From NCBI RefSeq assembly GCF_017355915.2, contig NZ_JAFEUV020000009.1, positions 186,001 to 250,000 on the forward strand: a stretch of 64,000 bases of DNA, read 5' to 3'. Positions within the stretch are counted from its first letter, which is position 1. Each line of letters starts with the position of its first letter. This document shows positions 28,712-37,155 of this stretch, in pieces. This DNA comes from Telluribacter roseus (GTDB lineage Bacteria > Bacteroidota > Bacteroidia > Cytophagales > Spirosomataceae). The translations under genes and the position numbers were made by a program. The notes below the pieces were generated by a model. It was not told where the DNA came from, did not search any database, and worked only from the letters and a program-made list of their open reading frames with translations.

Positions 28712-29270
28712 TTCTACTATTAGTTTTTAACCAGTGAGGGGGACATTGATTTAAAATCCATTCAGGTAATGGTTGGGAAGAATCAGTAAAGCTTCGGTGC
28801 CATTCTTCCAGCTTCTGGCTTTTCCACTCAAGGTACTCAGTCATAATACCTTCGGGTGAGTTATGGGTAGTACCGGCGCGACGGAAAGCATACATAATAT
28901 CCTTGACGCTTTCGAGGGGATATGTAGTGAGCAGAAACTGCGCATGCTTACGCAGCTGCTCCACCGATGGTACGGTAGTCCGTCGGCGACTTTCGTACTG
29001 CACCCACGCAAATGCCAGTAGTTTCAGTACAGTCTCTTCGCCCAGGCGCGGCATTATATCTCTAAGCTTGGGAGCCTCAAAGGCATCCTGAAGCCGAACG
29101 CTCAATTCCACCGCTCTATACGCCTCCAGAGCCCGGTCATCGCTATCAGCAGCTATATCCTGCCAGCTCATACCGTTCAGCCATTTTAGTAGCAGGTCTT
29201 CGGGCCTCCAGCGTATAGTACTGGAAGTTCCGCCCTCACCTAAATTGTTTTTATACTCTGAACCACTCAT
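28659..29270 (-). CDS. Hypothetical protein, operon partner of the PIN-like gene
   Basis: 203 residues, soluble and helical. N-terminal WRPEDLLLKWLNGMSWQDIA could form a small HTH-like or dimer unit; the middle ALEAYRAVELSVRLQDAFEA and the block ESVKDIMYAFRRAGTT faintly recall DUF6633-like proteins of Bacteroidetes mobile elements. The C-terminal tail is polar and Asn/Thr-rich, and overlaps the PIN gene by 53 bp in another frame. The gene diverges from the XRE regulator gene across an 86-bp control region. I cannot name a function. Confidence 0.6.
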   Translation of the reverse strand: MSGSEYKNNLGEGGTSSTIRWRPEDLLLKWLNGMSWQDIAADSDDRALEAYRAVELSVRLQDAFEAPKLRDIMPRLGEETVLKLLAFAWVQYESRRRTTVPSVEQLRKHAQFLLTTYPLESVKDIMYAFRRAGTTHNSPEGIMTEYLEWKSQKLEEWHRSFTDSSQPLPEWILNQCPPHWLKTNSRNEAAETRSTTNNTGQAA

Positions 29271-29295
29271 GGTTAAATTATTTTTACGCTTTAAG

Positions 29296-29327
29296 TTGTT
29301 TAGATAAATAAGATTTATCTAATTTTG
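29296..29327 (+). promoter_or_regulatory. Promoter of the XRE gene (TTG-N21-TAATTTTG)
   Basis: TTG at 29296-29298 and TAATTTTG at 29320-29327 are separated by 21 bp, within the 19-21 bp window of the Bacteroidetes housekeeping promoter. The start codon is 29 bp downstream of the -7 box. The spacer holds the palindrome listed separately. Confidence 0.65.
29301..29321. promoter_or_regulatory. Candidate operator: 9-3-9 inverted repeat in the XRE promoter
   Basis: TAGATAAAT - AAG - ATTTATCTA: perfect 9-bp arms with a 3-bp centre, lying between the -33 and -7 boxes and covering the first bases of the -7 box. A dimeric repressor bound here would shut the promoter, and it also sits 31 bp upstream of the divergent gene. 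Autoregulation by the XRE protein is inferred. Confidence 0.55.
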
Positions 29328-29356
29328 AAATAAATGCAATTAAAATATAATACACC

Positions 29357-29821
29357 ATGGCTCATAAGTCCCCCGAAACTGATAACCCAAGCGATATTTA
29401 CGGCTGTCTTGAATATATAATGGCTTCCAAAGGCCTCACAGCTTATGCGCTCAGCAAAGAGCTTGGTTTTGATAAGCCTGCCAAACTTTACACCATACTG
29501 CGCCGCAAGACTAAGCCCAGCTATGAAACCCTGATTAGTATCGTCAACCGGTTTGATGATATCAATGGTGACTGGCTGCTACGTGGATCAGGAGAACCCT
29601 TTAAGTCCAGGCAGTCACACCCGGCAAACAAATCAGCTGAAAGTACCTCTCAGGCAGACTCCGCAGCGCCTTCTAACGAAGTCATTGTACTGCGTGAACG
29701 GAACAATATGCTCGAACGACAGCTAAGCGACCGCGATGATACCATCCAGCTTCTCAAACAGCAGATCATGATTCTGCGGGAGGTGATTCATCGTGAGCCG
29801 GGCAACCTGACCGCCCTCTAA
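29357..29821 (+). CDS. XRE-type HTH regulator with C-terminal leucine-zipper-like coil
   Basis: 154 residues. Residues 12-75 form a Cro/CI-like HTH (IYGCLEYIMASKGLTAYALS then KLYTILRRKTKPSYETLISI and WLLRGSGEPF), the pattern of Bacteroidetes phage and mobile-element repressors. A Ser/Ala-rich linker (85-107) leads to a heptad coil from about 108 to 144 (VIVLRERNNMLERQLSDR...LLKQQIMILREVI) that should make a dimer. There is no S24 peptidase domain, so cleavage-type induction is unlikely. A perfect palindrome in its own promoter suggests autorepression. Its TAA overlaps the stop of the convergent 79-residue gene by 4 bp. Confidence 0.85.
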   Translation: MAHKSPETDNPSDIYGCLEYIMASKGLTAYALSKELGFDKPAKLYTILRRKTKPSYETLISIVNRFDDINGDWLLRGSGEPFKSRQSHPANKSAESTSQADSAAPSNEVIVLRERNNMLERQLSDRDDTIQLLKQQIMILREVIHREPGNLTAL

Positions 29822-30057
29822 AAGGGCAGGTCGTTTGCACGTGTCAATGGTGGCAAAGGAGATAGCGTCAACAGGTTATGCAAGTCTTCCGGCCCGCACA
29901 GGTGCATCAACGCTTCCAGGTTCTCATCGGTATCCACTACTATAGTCTGGTGGGTGGTGACCAGCCGTGTCTGACGCGGCTCCACCTCCACAAGCTCTAC
30001 CATATCAGGATTGACCAGATATAGTACCTTATCTCCTTTTAATGCTATCATTGACAT
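29818..30057 (-). CDS. Small hypothetical protein
   Basis: 79 residues, ATG complement at 30055-30057, 18 bp after the upstream 226-residue gene, so likely in one operon. Sequence is acidic and beta-rich at the start (MIALKGDKVLYLVNPDMVEL) and ends in a Leu/Pro-rich tail. No motif recognised. Its stop overlaps that of the XRE gene. Confidence 0.5.
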   Translation of the reverse strand: MSMIALKGDKVLYLVNPDMVELVEVEPRQTRLVTTHQTIVVDTDENLEALMHLCGPEDLHNLLTLSPLPPLTRANDLPF

Positions 30058-30075
30058 ACTGATAGTTGCTTGTTG

Positions 30076-30753
30076 TCAGGCTGCTTCTGCCGAGCTGTTC
30101 AGTGAGTAATCGTCCAGCGATTCCAGGGCATTATAGTACGACCGTGAGATAAGCTTGTGCTGAGCACCACTGGTCAGCGTCTCGCTGCGGTACACACGAT
30201 GGTCACGGGTATACTCACGCAACTCACGAACGCGGCTGGCTGGAGCTGTCTCGTAAGAGAAGCGGGCAATGTACCACGACTTGGTAGGATCAGCCTTGCT
30301 GAACACCTTCTCCGGACGCACGGTCACCATTACATCACAAAGTGTCTGCCGCTCGTACAGAATAGGCTCCATCATACGATACAGTTCGTTGACAGAGGTG
30401 TTATTGAACATGATGGACGATACACAATCCTCATCATCTACAAAGAATATCTCCGCCCACAGTTCGCGAACGGTACGACCAAAGAGAGTATCTTCAAATA
30501 TGCGGTAGGCTATAGGCTGAAACGAGAAGCTTGTCAGCATCCGTCCTTTCTCATCGGTCAGGATACGCTCACCATACAGGTTGAACTGACCGCTCTGCCC
30601 GTTGAAGCGATATTCACGCGGACGACCTTCAAAGTACAGGTACTTGTCCATGATCAGGGTTTCACCTGACTCTTCATCCACTCGCATCAACTGATAGGAG
30701 CGCAGGTTCTGCTCTTCTCCATTTTGAGTGCTTAGCTCGTTGTTTGCTTTCAT
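30076..30753 (-). CDS. Hypothetical soluble protein
   Basis: 226 residues from ATG 30753 (MKANNELSTQNGEEQ); an in-frame start at 30804 would add an unlikely 17-residue hydrophobic lead. The protein is acidic and mixed alpha/beta: IMDKYLYFEGRPREYRFNGQ, RILTDEKGRMLTSFSFQPIA, ELWAEIFFVDDEDCVSSIMF and SWYIARFSYETAPASRVREL are the conserved-looking strands. It is first gene of a two-gene unit with the 79-residue protein. I do not recognise it; its place beside an XRE repressor and its phage-like composition make a mobile-element origin possible. Confidence 0.6.
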   Translation of the reverse strand: MKANNELSTQNGEEQNLRSYQLMRVDEESGETLIMDKYLYFEGRPREYRFNGQSGQFNLYGERILTDEKGRMLTSFSFQPIAYRIFEDTLFGRTVRELWAEIFFVDDEDCVSSIMFNNTSVNELYRMMEPILYERQTLCDVMVTVRPEKVFSKADPTKSWYIARFSYETAPASRVRELREYTRDHRVYRSETLTSGAQHKLISRSYYNALESLDDYSLNSSAEAA

Positions 30754-30947
30754 GTCTGAGTGTACAATAGAAATAAGTAATACAGTAAAACAATTGTGTG
30801 ACAAATCAGCTCTAAAAGCTGTTTAACGCCCACCTTTGTATTACAAATATAAAACATATCTATAATATATATATCACACACACTAATTATTTTTTGGGCT
30901 AAACACACATTTTTTTTACATACGGGTAGCCAGCCTCTGATATAAAA

Positions 30948-30969
30948 AAGACCGCCAATAGGCGGTCTT
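30948..30969 (-). terminator. Terminator of the acidic 116-residue gene
   Basis: Perfect 9-bp stem AAGACCGCC/GGCGGTCTT with AATA loop and, on the minus strand, a following T-run (TTTTTTATA). Confidence 0.85.
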
Positions 30970-30996
30970 GCGGTGTTATAAGCGTAGGTACTTTAT

Positions 30997-31347
30997 CTAT
31001 CTGAAGTCATCATCATCTTCGTTATCCTCCTTCTCGAGATCTTCCATTGTGAGATCTTCCAGATCATCCAGATTCATATCCAGCCCTTCCTCTTCGTTGG
31101 TTCGGCGCTCAGCCTCAAAGAGATCATCGACTATGTGCAGATTGTTCTCTAAGGTCACATCGCCAATCAGTTCCATAGGTATGTCGTTCTGAGCATGATC
31201 GTAGCGGGTAGAGTGGTTTTTGGTTCCGTTGGGGAACGTACTCTCGCCCGGTCTGCGGTCAATCATTGTCAGGTTTGTTCTTTCCTGTCTTATGCGGTCC
31301 TTGTCCAAATTCTCATTGTCCTCAGGAGATATATCCCTATTTTTCAT
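30997..31347 (-). CDS. Acidic, probably disordered hypothetical protein
   Basis: 116 residues, no cysteine, rich in Asp/Glu/Asn, ending EKEDNEDDDDFR. Only the segment IPMELIGDVTLENNLHIVDD (56-75) looks able to fold. It is followed by a clean terminator and preceded, 53 bp upstream on the same strand, by a second acidic gene, so the two probably form a pair. Such proteins are often stress- or desiccation-related, but nothing here proves that. Confidence 0.6.
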   Translation of the reverse strand: MKNRDISPEDNENLDKDRIRQERTNLTMIDRRPGESTFPNGTKNHSTRYDHAQNDIPMELIGDVTLENNLHIVDDLFEAERRTNEEEGLDMNLDDLEDLTMEDLEKEDNEDDDDFR

Positions 31348-31400
31348 GATTTCTCTGTATTTATTGATTTTACAGTTTCTTTCACAGTTTTCTCCTCCGG

Positions 31401-31733
31401 CTACTCCTCATTCTGACTGTTCTTCTTCATCATTTCATAGCTGTCCTGGAGGTCTTCATTCTTATTCTGGTCCGACTGTCTGCGATCCATATCTTCATCT
31501 GCCAGGGGCAGCGTAGCTTCCCATTTGGCCTGTCCTCCGTTGGCGCTGTATCCCTTGTCAGGGTCAGAGTCTTCCAGAGGAATATCCCGGTACCCATTTC
31601 CCACTTCTATTGTGTTTTCAGGCATCTGGTCGTCCGGATCGTACGTCTTTGGCTCATTCTGCCTGGTGTTATCATCACTCTGGTAGTGAGCCATCGAATT
31701 ATCTTCGTTATCACGTGTCTTTGACTTATTCAT
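31401..31733 (-). CDS. Acidic, probably disordered hypothetical protein
   Basis: 110 residues from ATG 31733 (MNKSKTRDNEDNSMAHYQ); the frame stays open to 31856, but that extension reads like non-coding sequence. Very polar, with no cysteine, and rich in Asp, Asn and Gln: TRQNEPKTYDPDDQMPEN, GYRDIPLEDSDPDKGY. Only ANGGQAKWEATLPLADED has some hydrophobic character. Tandem with the 116-residue acidic gene and similar in composition, though not clearly homologous by eye. Function unknown. Confidence 0.55.
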   Translation of the reverse strand: MNKSKTRDNEDNSMAHYQSDDNTRQNEPKTYDPDDQMPENTIEVGNGYRDIPLEDSDPDKGYSANGGQAKWEATLPLADEDMDRRQSDQNKNEDLQDSYEMMKKNSQNEE

Positions 31734-31884
31734 AGCAAATTCTGTTTTGAACAGGTTATGCAGACCGTGGTAAAATAACTGTTCCGTCTTGTCAAAGCAG
31801 CTTAATGTTGTTGGCAGGCTCTTCTTGAGTAGGGAAAAGAGGAAGTATTTCCTCAATAGGGTAGAAAGACGACGAACATAAAAA

Positions 31885-31914
31885 AAGCGGCCTCCTGAAA
31901 CCAGGAAGCCGCTT
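31885..31914 (-). terminator. Terminator of the rimP-nusA-infB operon
   Basis: 12-bp stem with one mismatch (31885-31896 with 31903-31914) and, on the minus strand, a following T-run, 22 bp after the infB stop. Confidence 0.85.
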
Positions 31915-31936
31915 ACCCACTAGTAGTGGAGTTATA

Positions 31937-34900
31937 TTATAATGTACGCTTCACTTCGCGTAGCTCAAAGCTTTCGATGATATCACCTTCTTCGATGTCA
32001 TTGAAGTTCTTGATGTTCAGACCACACTCGTAACCTGACCGTACTTCATTGACGTCATCTTTGTAGCGCTTGAGGGAGTCGATTTCACCGGTATGGATAA
32101 CGATACCCTCACGGATGATCCGGATCTTGTTATTACGCTTCACAAATCCGTCAGTTACGTAACATCCGGCAATGGTACCGATGCGGCTGATCTTGAAGGT
32201 TTCACGAATCTCGATATTACCAGTCACCACCTCTTCAACGGTCGGTGCCAACATACCCGTCATCGCATCCTTGATCTCCTCAATAGCACGGTAGATAACC
32301 GAGTAGTGACGAATCTCGATCTGCTCCTGCTCAGCCATTTTCTTGGCGTTAGGCGAAGGACGTACCTGGAATCCTACGATGATCGCATCCGAAGCAATAG
32401 CCAGGTTCACATCCGATTCGGAGATCTGACCCACGGCCTTGTGGATGATGTTAACCTGGATCTCCTGGGTAGACAGCTGCAGTAGTGAGTCAGACAAGGC
32501 CTCTACTGAACCGTCCACGTCACCTTTCACGATCAGGTTAAGCTCCTTGAAGCTACCGATTGCCTTACGACGACCAATCTCTTCCAGTGTAATGTGCTTA
32601 CGGGTACGCATGTTCTGCTCACGCAGGATCTGCTCACGTTTGTTGGCAATATCACGCGCATCACGCTCATTCTCCATTACGTTGAACTTATCACCTGCCT
32701 GTGGCGCACCACTCAGACCCAGCACCTGCACCGGTGTAGAAGGGCCTGCTTCTTTAAGACGTTTACCACGGTAGTCGGTCATGGCCTTCACACGGCCAAA
32801 GTTAGCTCCCGCCAATAGTACATCTCCTACTCGTAAGGTACCATTCTCTACCAGTACGGTAGTCACATACCCACGACCTTTATCAAGAGAGGCTTCAATG
32901 ACAGTACCTACGGCGCGACGGTTAGGGTTGGCTTTCAATTCAAGAAGCTCCGCTTCCAGTAGCACCTTTTCAAGCAGATCATCAATACCCATTCCGGACT
33001 TCGATGATATTTCCTGAGCCTGGTACTTACCACCCCAGTCTTCGACGAGGAGGTTCATATTGGCAAGCTCTTCACGGATCTTTTCCGTGTTAGCACCGGG
33101 CTTATCTACCTTACTGAATGCAAATACGATAGGTACACCGGCTACCTGGGCGTGGTTGATCGCTTCACGCGTTTGAGGCATGACGCTATCGTCAGCCGCG
33201 ATAACAATAATAACTACGTCCGTTACCTGGGCTCCACGGGCACGCATCGCCGTGAAGGCCTCGTGACCAGGTGTATCCAGGAAGGTCACCTGCTTGCCCG
33301 TCTTAGTTTTAACACTATAGGCACCAATGTGCTGCGTAATACCTCCGGCCTCACCGCCCGCCACGTTGGCTTCGCGGATATAGTCAAGGAGTGATGTCTT
33401 ACCGTGGTCAACGTGTCCCATGATCGTAACAATAGGCGCACGCTCTACCAGATCCTCCGGACTATCTACTTCAACCGAAACATCGTTCTGTACTTCTTCT
33501 TCGGCTGAGATAAACTCTACTGCATAACCAAATTCATCGGCGATGAACGTAATGGCTTCGGCATCCAGACGCTGGTTGATCGAAACGAACATACCCATGC
33601 TCATACATACCGATATTACTTCCTGCACGGTTACATCCATAAAGGATGCCAGGTCGTTGGCCGAGATAAACTCGGTCACGCGCAGTACTTTTGCCTCATC
33701 CTGATCTGAGTTAAAGTCATCCTGCTCTGAACGGTCACGACGACGGCCTCTTCCTTTGGCACCTCCGCCCCGTACATTACCACCACCCATACGGGCCATT
33801 GTGGCTTTGATATTATCAGATACCTCTTTCTGAGATACTTCTTCGCGACGGTCACGACGACGTCCAGGACCAGAACCTGCTTTATTAGCATCTTTTCCTT
33901 TGGCGCCAGGCGCTGTTGTAGCAGGTGTATTGCCTGTTTTGGCAGCGGGTGCTCCCTCTTTGGGTTTGTTACCAGCCGCCCCCGGAGTAGCATTGGCAGT
34001 AGCGGCTTCACCGGCCACAGGACCAGCGGCTCCTTCACGGATACGCTTCCGCTTCCGACGACGTTTCTTATCGGCATTGGAATCACCACCACCAGCAGCC
34101 GGCGTCTCCTTCTTACGGTTCCGGTCGGTAGGTAGTTCTATCTTTCCTACCACGCGCAGACCACGTAGCTGCTCACCCTTAGCCTCAATGAGCTCGGGAG
34201 GAGTAGCCTCGGGTACAGGCTGTACAGCAGGCTTCTTGGGCTCTTCCTGCGGCTTGGCAGGCTGAGGTCTTTCTGCTGCTACCGGACGCGGAGCAGGACG
34301 CTCTTCCCGAACAGGAGCGGGCTTCTCTGTATTCACTGGCGCAGGCGCCTCTGGCTGCTTGGCTACCGGAGTAGGCTCTGCTGCCTTGATAGGCTCAGGA
34401 GCTGGAGTTGGCTTGGCTTCCGGCTTAGGCTCCTCACGAGGCGCTTCTACCTTAGCTGGAGCGGGCTCTTCCTTGGCAGGCGGCACTATAGCCTCTGCCT
34501 TGGGAGCTACTACTTCCGGTTCTTTTCTGACAGGCTCTTCGGCCTTGGGTGGGGTAGCTGGCATAACCGGCTCTTCTTTCTTAACTGGCTCTTGTGCTAT
34601 CGCACTTTCCGGCTGAGGAGGAGTTACTGGCTTTCCTGTACCCAGATCTATTCTTCCGACTACCTTAATACCAGGTAATCTGTTTTCGGTTGAAACCCGT
34701 GATGACTCCACTTCTCTTTCAACCGGTGTATCGTTTTCTGACTTATCGGCCGCTTTGGCTGGCGGCGGTGTACGGAAATAAAGTATATCCTCAAAATCGC
34801 TTTTGACTTTTTCCTCCTTCTTCTCTGCAGCAGGTTCTGCCGGAGCTGGCTTGCGCGGAATAACCGCCGACTGCAGCTCATTCGACTTGAAGTCCTTGGC

Positions 34901-35050
34901 CAGGAATTCAATCTGTTCGGAGTTGATTTTGGTATTAGGATTGGTTTCCACCTTAAACCCCTTGGCAGACAGATGATCCACGATCGTAGAAATACCTACG
35001 TTCAGGATTCGTGCCACTTGGCTTAGGCGCATCATTTTATCTTCTGCCAT
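31937..35050 (-). CDS. infB: Translation initiation factor IF-2
   Basis: 1037 residues. IF-2 is the GTPase that brings initiator tRNA to the ribosome. An N-terminal IF2-N motif ([20 protein letters not shown]) is followed by a long Pro/Glu/Ala/Lys-rich linker (about 70-330) and a basic patch ([10 protein letters not shown]). The G domain has [20 protein letters not shown] (G1), GITQHIGAY (switch I/G2) and [10 protein letters not shown] (G3); G4 reads FSKVDKPG where most IF-2s have NKxD. C-terminal domains II-IV follow, ending [15 protein letters not shown]. It is last gene of the rimP-nusA-infB operon, 124 bp after nusA. Confidence 0.97.
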   Translation of the reverse strand: MAEDKMMRLSQVARILNVGISTIVDHLSAKGFKVETNPNTKINSEQIEFLAKDFKSNELQSAVIPRKPAPAEPAAEKKEEKVKSDFEDILYFRTPPPAKAADKSENDTPVEREVESSRVSTENRLPGIKVVGRIDLGTGKPVTPPQPESAIAQEPVKKEEPVMPATPPKAEEPVRKEPEVVAPKAEAIVPPAKEEPAPAKVEAPREEPKPEAKPTPAPEPIKAAEPTPVAKQPEAPAPVNTEKPAPVREERPAPRPVAAERPQPAKPQEEPKKPAVQPVPEATPPELIEAKGEQLRGLRVVGKIELPTDRNRKKETPAAGGGDSNADKKRRRKRKRIREGAAGPVAGEAATANATPGAAGNKPKEGAPAAKTGNTPATTAPGAKGKDANKAGSGPGRRRDRREEVSQKEVSDNIKATMARMGGGNVRGGGAKGRGRRRDRSEQDDFNSDQDEAKVLRVTEFISANDLASFMDVTVQEVISVCMSMGMFVSINQRLDAEAITFIADEFGYAVEFISAEEEVQNDVSVEVDSPEDLVERAPIVTIMGHVDHGKTSLLDYIREANVAGGEAGGITQHIGAYSVKTKTGKQVTFLDTPGHEAFTAMRARGAQVTDVVIIVIAADDSVMPQTREAINHAQVAGVPIVFAFSKVDKPGANTEKIREELANMNLLVEDWGGKYQAQEISSKSGMGIDDLLEKVLLEAELLELKANPNRRAVGTVIEASLDKGRGYVTTVLVENGTLRVGDVLLAGANFGRVKAMTDYRGKRLKEAGPSTPVQVLGLSGAPQAGDKFNVMENERDARDIANKREQILREQNMRTRKHITLEEIGRRKAIGSFKELNLIVKGDVDGSVEALSDSLLQLSTQEIQVNIIHKAVGQISESDVNLAIASDAIIVGFQVRPSPNAKKMAEQEQIEIRHYSVIYRAIEEIKDAMTGMLAPTVEEVVTGNIEIRETFKISRIGTIAGCYVTDGFVKRNNKIRIIREGIVIHTGEIDSLKRYKDDVNEVRSGYECGLNIKNFNDIEEGDIIESFELREVKRTL

Positions 35051-35174
35051 ACTAGCAAGTAAAAAAGTGTTTTCTTTTATGGGTAATCAATTATTAGCAA
35101 ATTAGTTCCGTAACACCGCCTGCTGCATTTAGGGCTGCCGCCCGCAAAACTGCCACTTCGATTATCGAAACCTG

Positions 35175-36416
35175 CTATTCAAATTCTTTGCGGAGAATAT
35201 CCATGATCTCCTCCACGGTATTTTCTTCCAGATCAGTGCGGCGTACCAGTTCTTCTTTGCTTAGAGCCAGTACACTTTTGGCTGTATCCAAACCGATCTT
35301 ACGAAGCTCCTGGATCATCCACTCGTCGATCTCATCCACGAACTCATTCAGATCCACGTCTTCTTCGTTCTGCTCCTCGATATCGCGGAATACGTCAATC
35401 TCCATGTTTACAAGACGACCGGCCAGCTTGATGTTCTGTCCTCCCTTACCGATGGCCAGTGATACCTGGTCAGGGCGCAGGAACACCGATACGCGCTTGG
35501 CTTCGCGGTCGATCTGCATCGAGCTTATCTTGGCCGGGCTCAGCGCACGGCTAATCAGCAGCTCGAGGTTATCAGTATAGTTGATTACGTCAATGTTCTC
35601 GTTGCCCAACTCACGTACGATTGTGTGGATACGTGATCCTTTCATACCTACGCAGGCTCCTACCGGATCTATACGGTCATCGTATGATTCAACGGCTACC
35701 TTGGCACGGTCACCGGGCTCACGTACGATACGACGGATAGAGATCAGACCATCGTAAATCTCCGGAATCTCTGTTTCGAACAAACGCTCGAGGAACACCG
35801 GTGAAGTACGCGACAGGGTGATCTTAGGAGTACCATTGATCATCTCTACTTTATGGATAACCGCCTTCACGGCATCTCCCTTGCGGAAACGATCTTTTGA
35901 TATTTGCTCGGTACGGGGAAGGCTCAGCTCATTACCTTCGGCATCCATCACAATCACCTCGTTACGAAGTGTCTGGTATACTTCACCCGTGATAAGCTCT
36001 CCTACCTGGTCCTTGTACTTTTCGTACATCATTTCTTTTTCCAGGTCCTTGATCTTCTGGATCAGGGTTTGGCGGGCCGTTTGTACTAGGCGACGACCAA
36101 AATCTACCAGCTTTACCTCTTCGGCTACTTCTTCGCCTACTTCAAAGTCAGCCTGTATCTTACGGGCTTCTGACAAGGGTATCTTGTCGTGATCCCATAT
36201 ATCTTCTGAGTCATCATCCACGATCTCACGGGTACGCCACATCTCGAGGTCACCGCTTTCGGGGTTGATGATCACATCAAAGTTGTCATCGGTACCGTAT
36301 TTCTTACGGATCATGGTACGAAATACTTCCTCCAAGACGCTGATCATCGTAGGACGATCTATGCTTTTCGAGCGAGCAAAGTCTGCAAATGACTCGATCA
36401 ATACTACGCTATCCAT
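35175..36416 (-). CDS. nusA: Transcription termination/antitermination factor NusA
   Basis: 413 residues, a short form without the extra C-terminal AR domains of E. coli NusA, normal for this phylum. N-terminal RNA-polymerase-binding domain (VLIESFADFARSKSID), S1 domain (about 133-200: GELITGEVYQTLRNEVIVMD), KH1 with DPVGACVGMKGSRI near 247-260 and KH2 with SLAIGKGGQNIKLAGRL. A helix-hairpin-helix-like tail (VLALSKEELVRRTDLEE) ends the protein. It lies between rimP (87 bp upstream) and infB, as in most bacteria. Confidence 0.97.
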   Translation of the reverse strand: MDSVVLIESFADFARSKSIDRPTMISVLEEVFRTMIRKKYGTDDNFDVIINPESGDLEMWRTREIVDDDSEDIWDHDKIPLSEARKIQADFEVGEEVAEEVKLVDFGRRLVQTARQTLIQKIKDLEKEMMYEKYKDQVGELITGEVYQTLRNEVIVMDAEGNELSLPRTEQISKDRFRKGDAVKAVIHKVEMINGTPKITLSRTSPVFLERLFETEIPEIYDGLISIRRIVREPGDRAKVAVESYDDRIDPVGACVGMKGSRIHTIVRELGNENIDVINYTDNLELLISRALSPAKISSMQIDREAKRVSVFLRPDQVSLAIGKGGQNIKLAGRLVNMEIDVFRDIEEQNEEDVDLNEFVDEIDEWMIQELRKIGLDTAKSVLALSKEELVRRTDLEENTVEEIMDILRKEFE

Positions 36417-36503
36417 TGGTTTTTAAGGATATTTGCTGATACTAAGTTACTAATTATATCCCTGTTTGAAACAAACAGTTGTAAATACTACATGATTTTC
36501 ATT

Positions 36504-36986
36504 CTATTTGAATGAAACTTGTATAATGGCTTTGGCTATATCGCTTAGCTTGATTTCCGGCCGAAGAGCAGCTTCGTCAACCGGTAGCTTTGATTTCTTC
36601 TTGGGGGCTGGCAACTGAAGCACAATGCTTTCCTCCTTTACCTCTACCAGATTGCCCGTCAGGATTTCTCCCGACAGCATGGTTACTTTCAGATCACGTC
36701 CGATGTTTTTGCGGTACTGGCGTATCAGCTTCAGGGGCTGATCCAGGCCGGGTGAAGACACTTCCAGTGTATAAGCCTCTTCAATTATATTTTTCTCTTC
36801 CAGCTCCTGGCCCAGCTTCCGGCTGATTCGGGCACACTCCTGGATGGTGATTCCTTCGTCACTATCCAGCAGGATCGACACCTTCTGACTGCCTCTTGAT
36901 GGCTTCAGTAGAATATCTACTATAAAGTAATCACCTTCACGCAAGTAAGGTTCCAGGAAATGCTCGATTTGTTCTCTCAGCGACAT
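36504..36986 (-). CDS. rimP: Ribosome maturation factor RimP
   Basis: 160 residues, needed for 30S subunit maturation. N-terminal domain YFIVDILLKPSRGSQKVSIL then LDSDEGITIQECARISRKLG, and TLEVSSPGLDQPLKLIRQY, the family signature, followed by an SH3-like C-terminal domain. First gene of the operon with nusA and infB. A strong promoter lies 73 bp upstream. Confidence 0.95.
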   Translation of the reverse strand: MSLREQIEHFLEPYLREGDYFIVDILLKPSRGSQKVSILLDSDEGITIQECARISRKLGQELEEKNIIEEAYTLEVSSPGLDQPLKLIRQYRKNIGRDLKVTMLSGEILTGNLVEVKEESIVLQLPAPKKKSKLPVDEAALRPEIKLSDIAKAIIQVSFK

Positions 36987-37058
36987 GAATGATTAAACTA
37001 CAACAAAAAAGGGGATTCGCTATCCCCCTCGATCTTTGAATTGAAACGAAATATGCCG

Positions 37059-37089
37059 CAAAGATAACACTAATTTACAATTTGTACAA
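37059..37089 (-). promoter_or_regulatory. Promoter of rimP-nusA-infB (TTG-N20-TATCTTTG)
   Basis: On the minus strand TTG (complement of 37087-37089) and TATCTTTG (complement of 37059-37066) are exactly 20 bp apart, a full match to the Bacteroidetes primary sigma factor consensus, 73 bp upstream of rimP. Confidence 0.8.
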
Positions 37090-37104
37090 ACAGTACGCAT
37101 AACT

Positions 37105-37135
37105 CTGTATTATTCCAACGGTTATTCTAATTTTG
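37105..37135 (+). promoter_or_regulatory. Probable promoter of the EEP-family gene
   Basis: TAATTTTG at 37128-37135 matches the -7 box; CTG at 37105-37107 is one base off the -33 TTG at exact 20-bp spacing. It lies back to back with the rimP promoter, 15 bp apart, and 21 bp before the ATG. Confidence 0.6.
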
Positions 37136-37155
37136 GAGCACAAAGAGTACCTGTT

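Noticed and set aside
34359-34616. 85-residue Gly/Ser/Ala-rich ORF opposite infB
   Set aside because: It is the antisense of the Pro/Glu-rich IF-2 linker, giving artificial low-complexity sequence.
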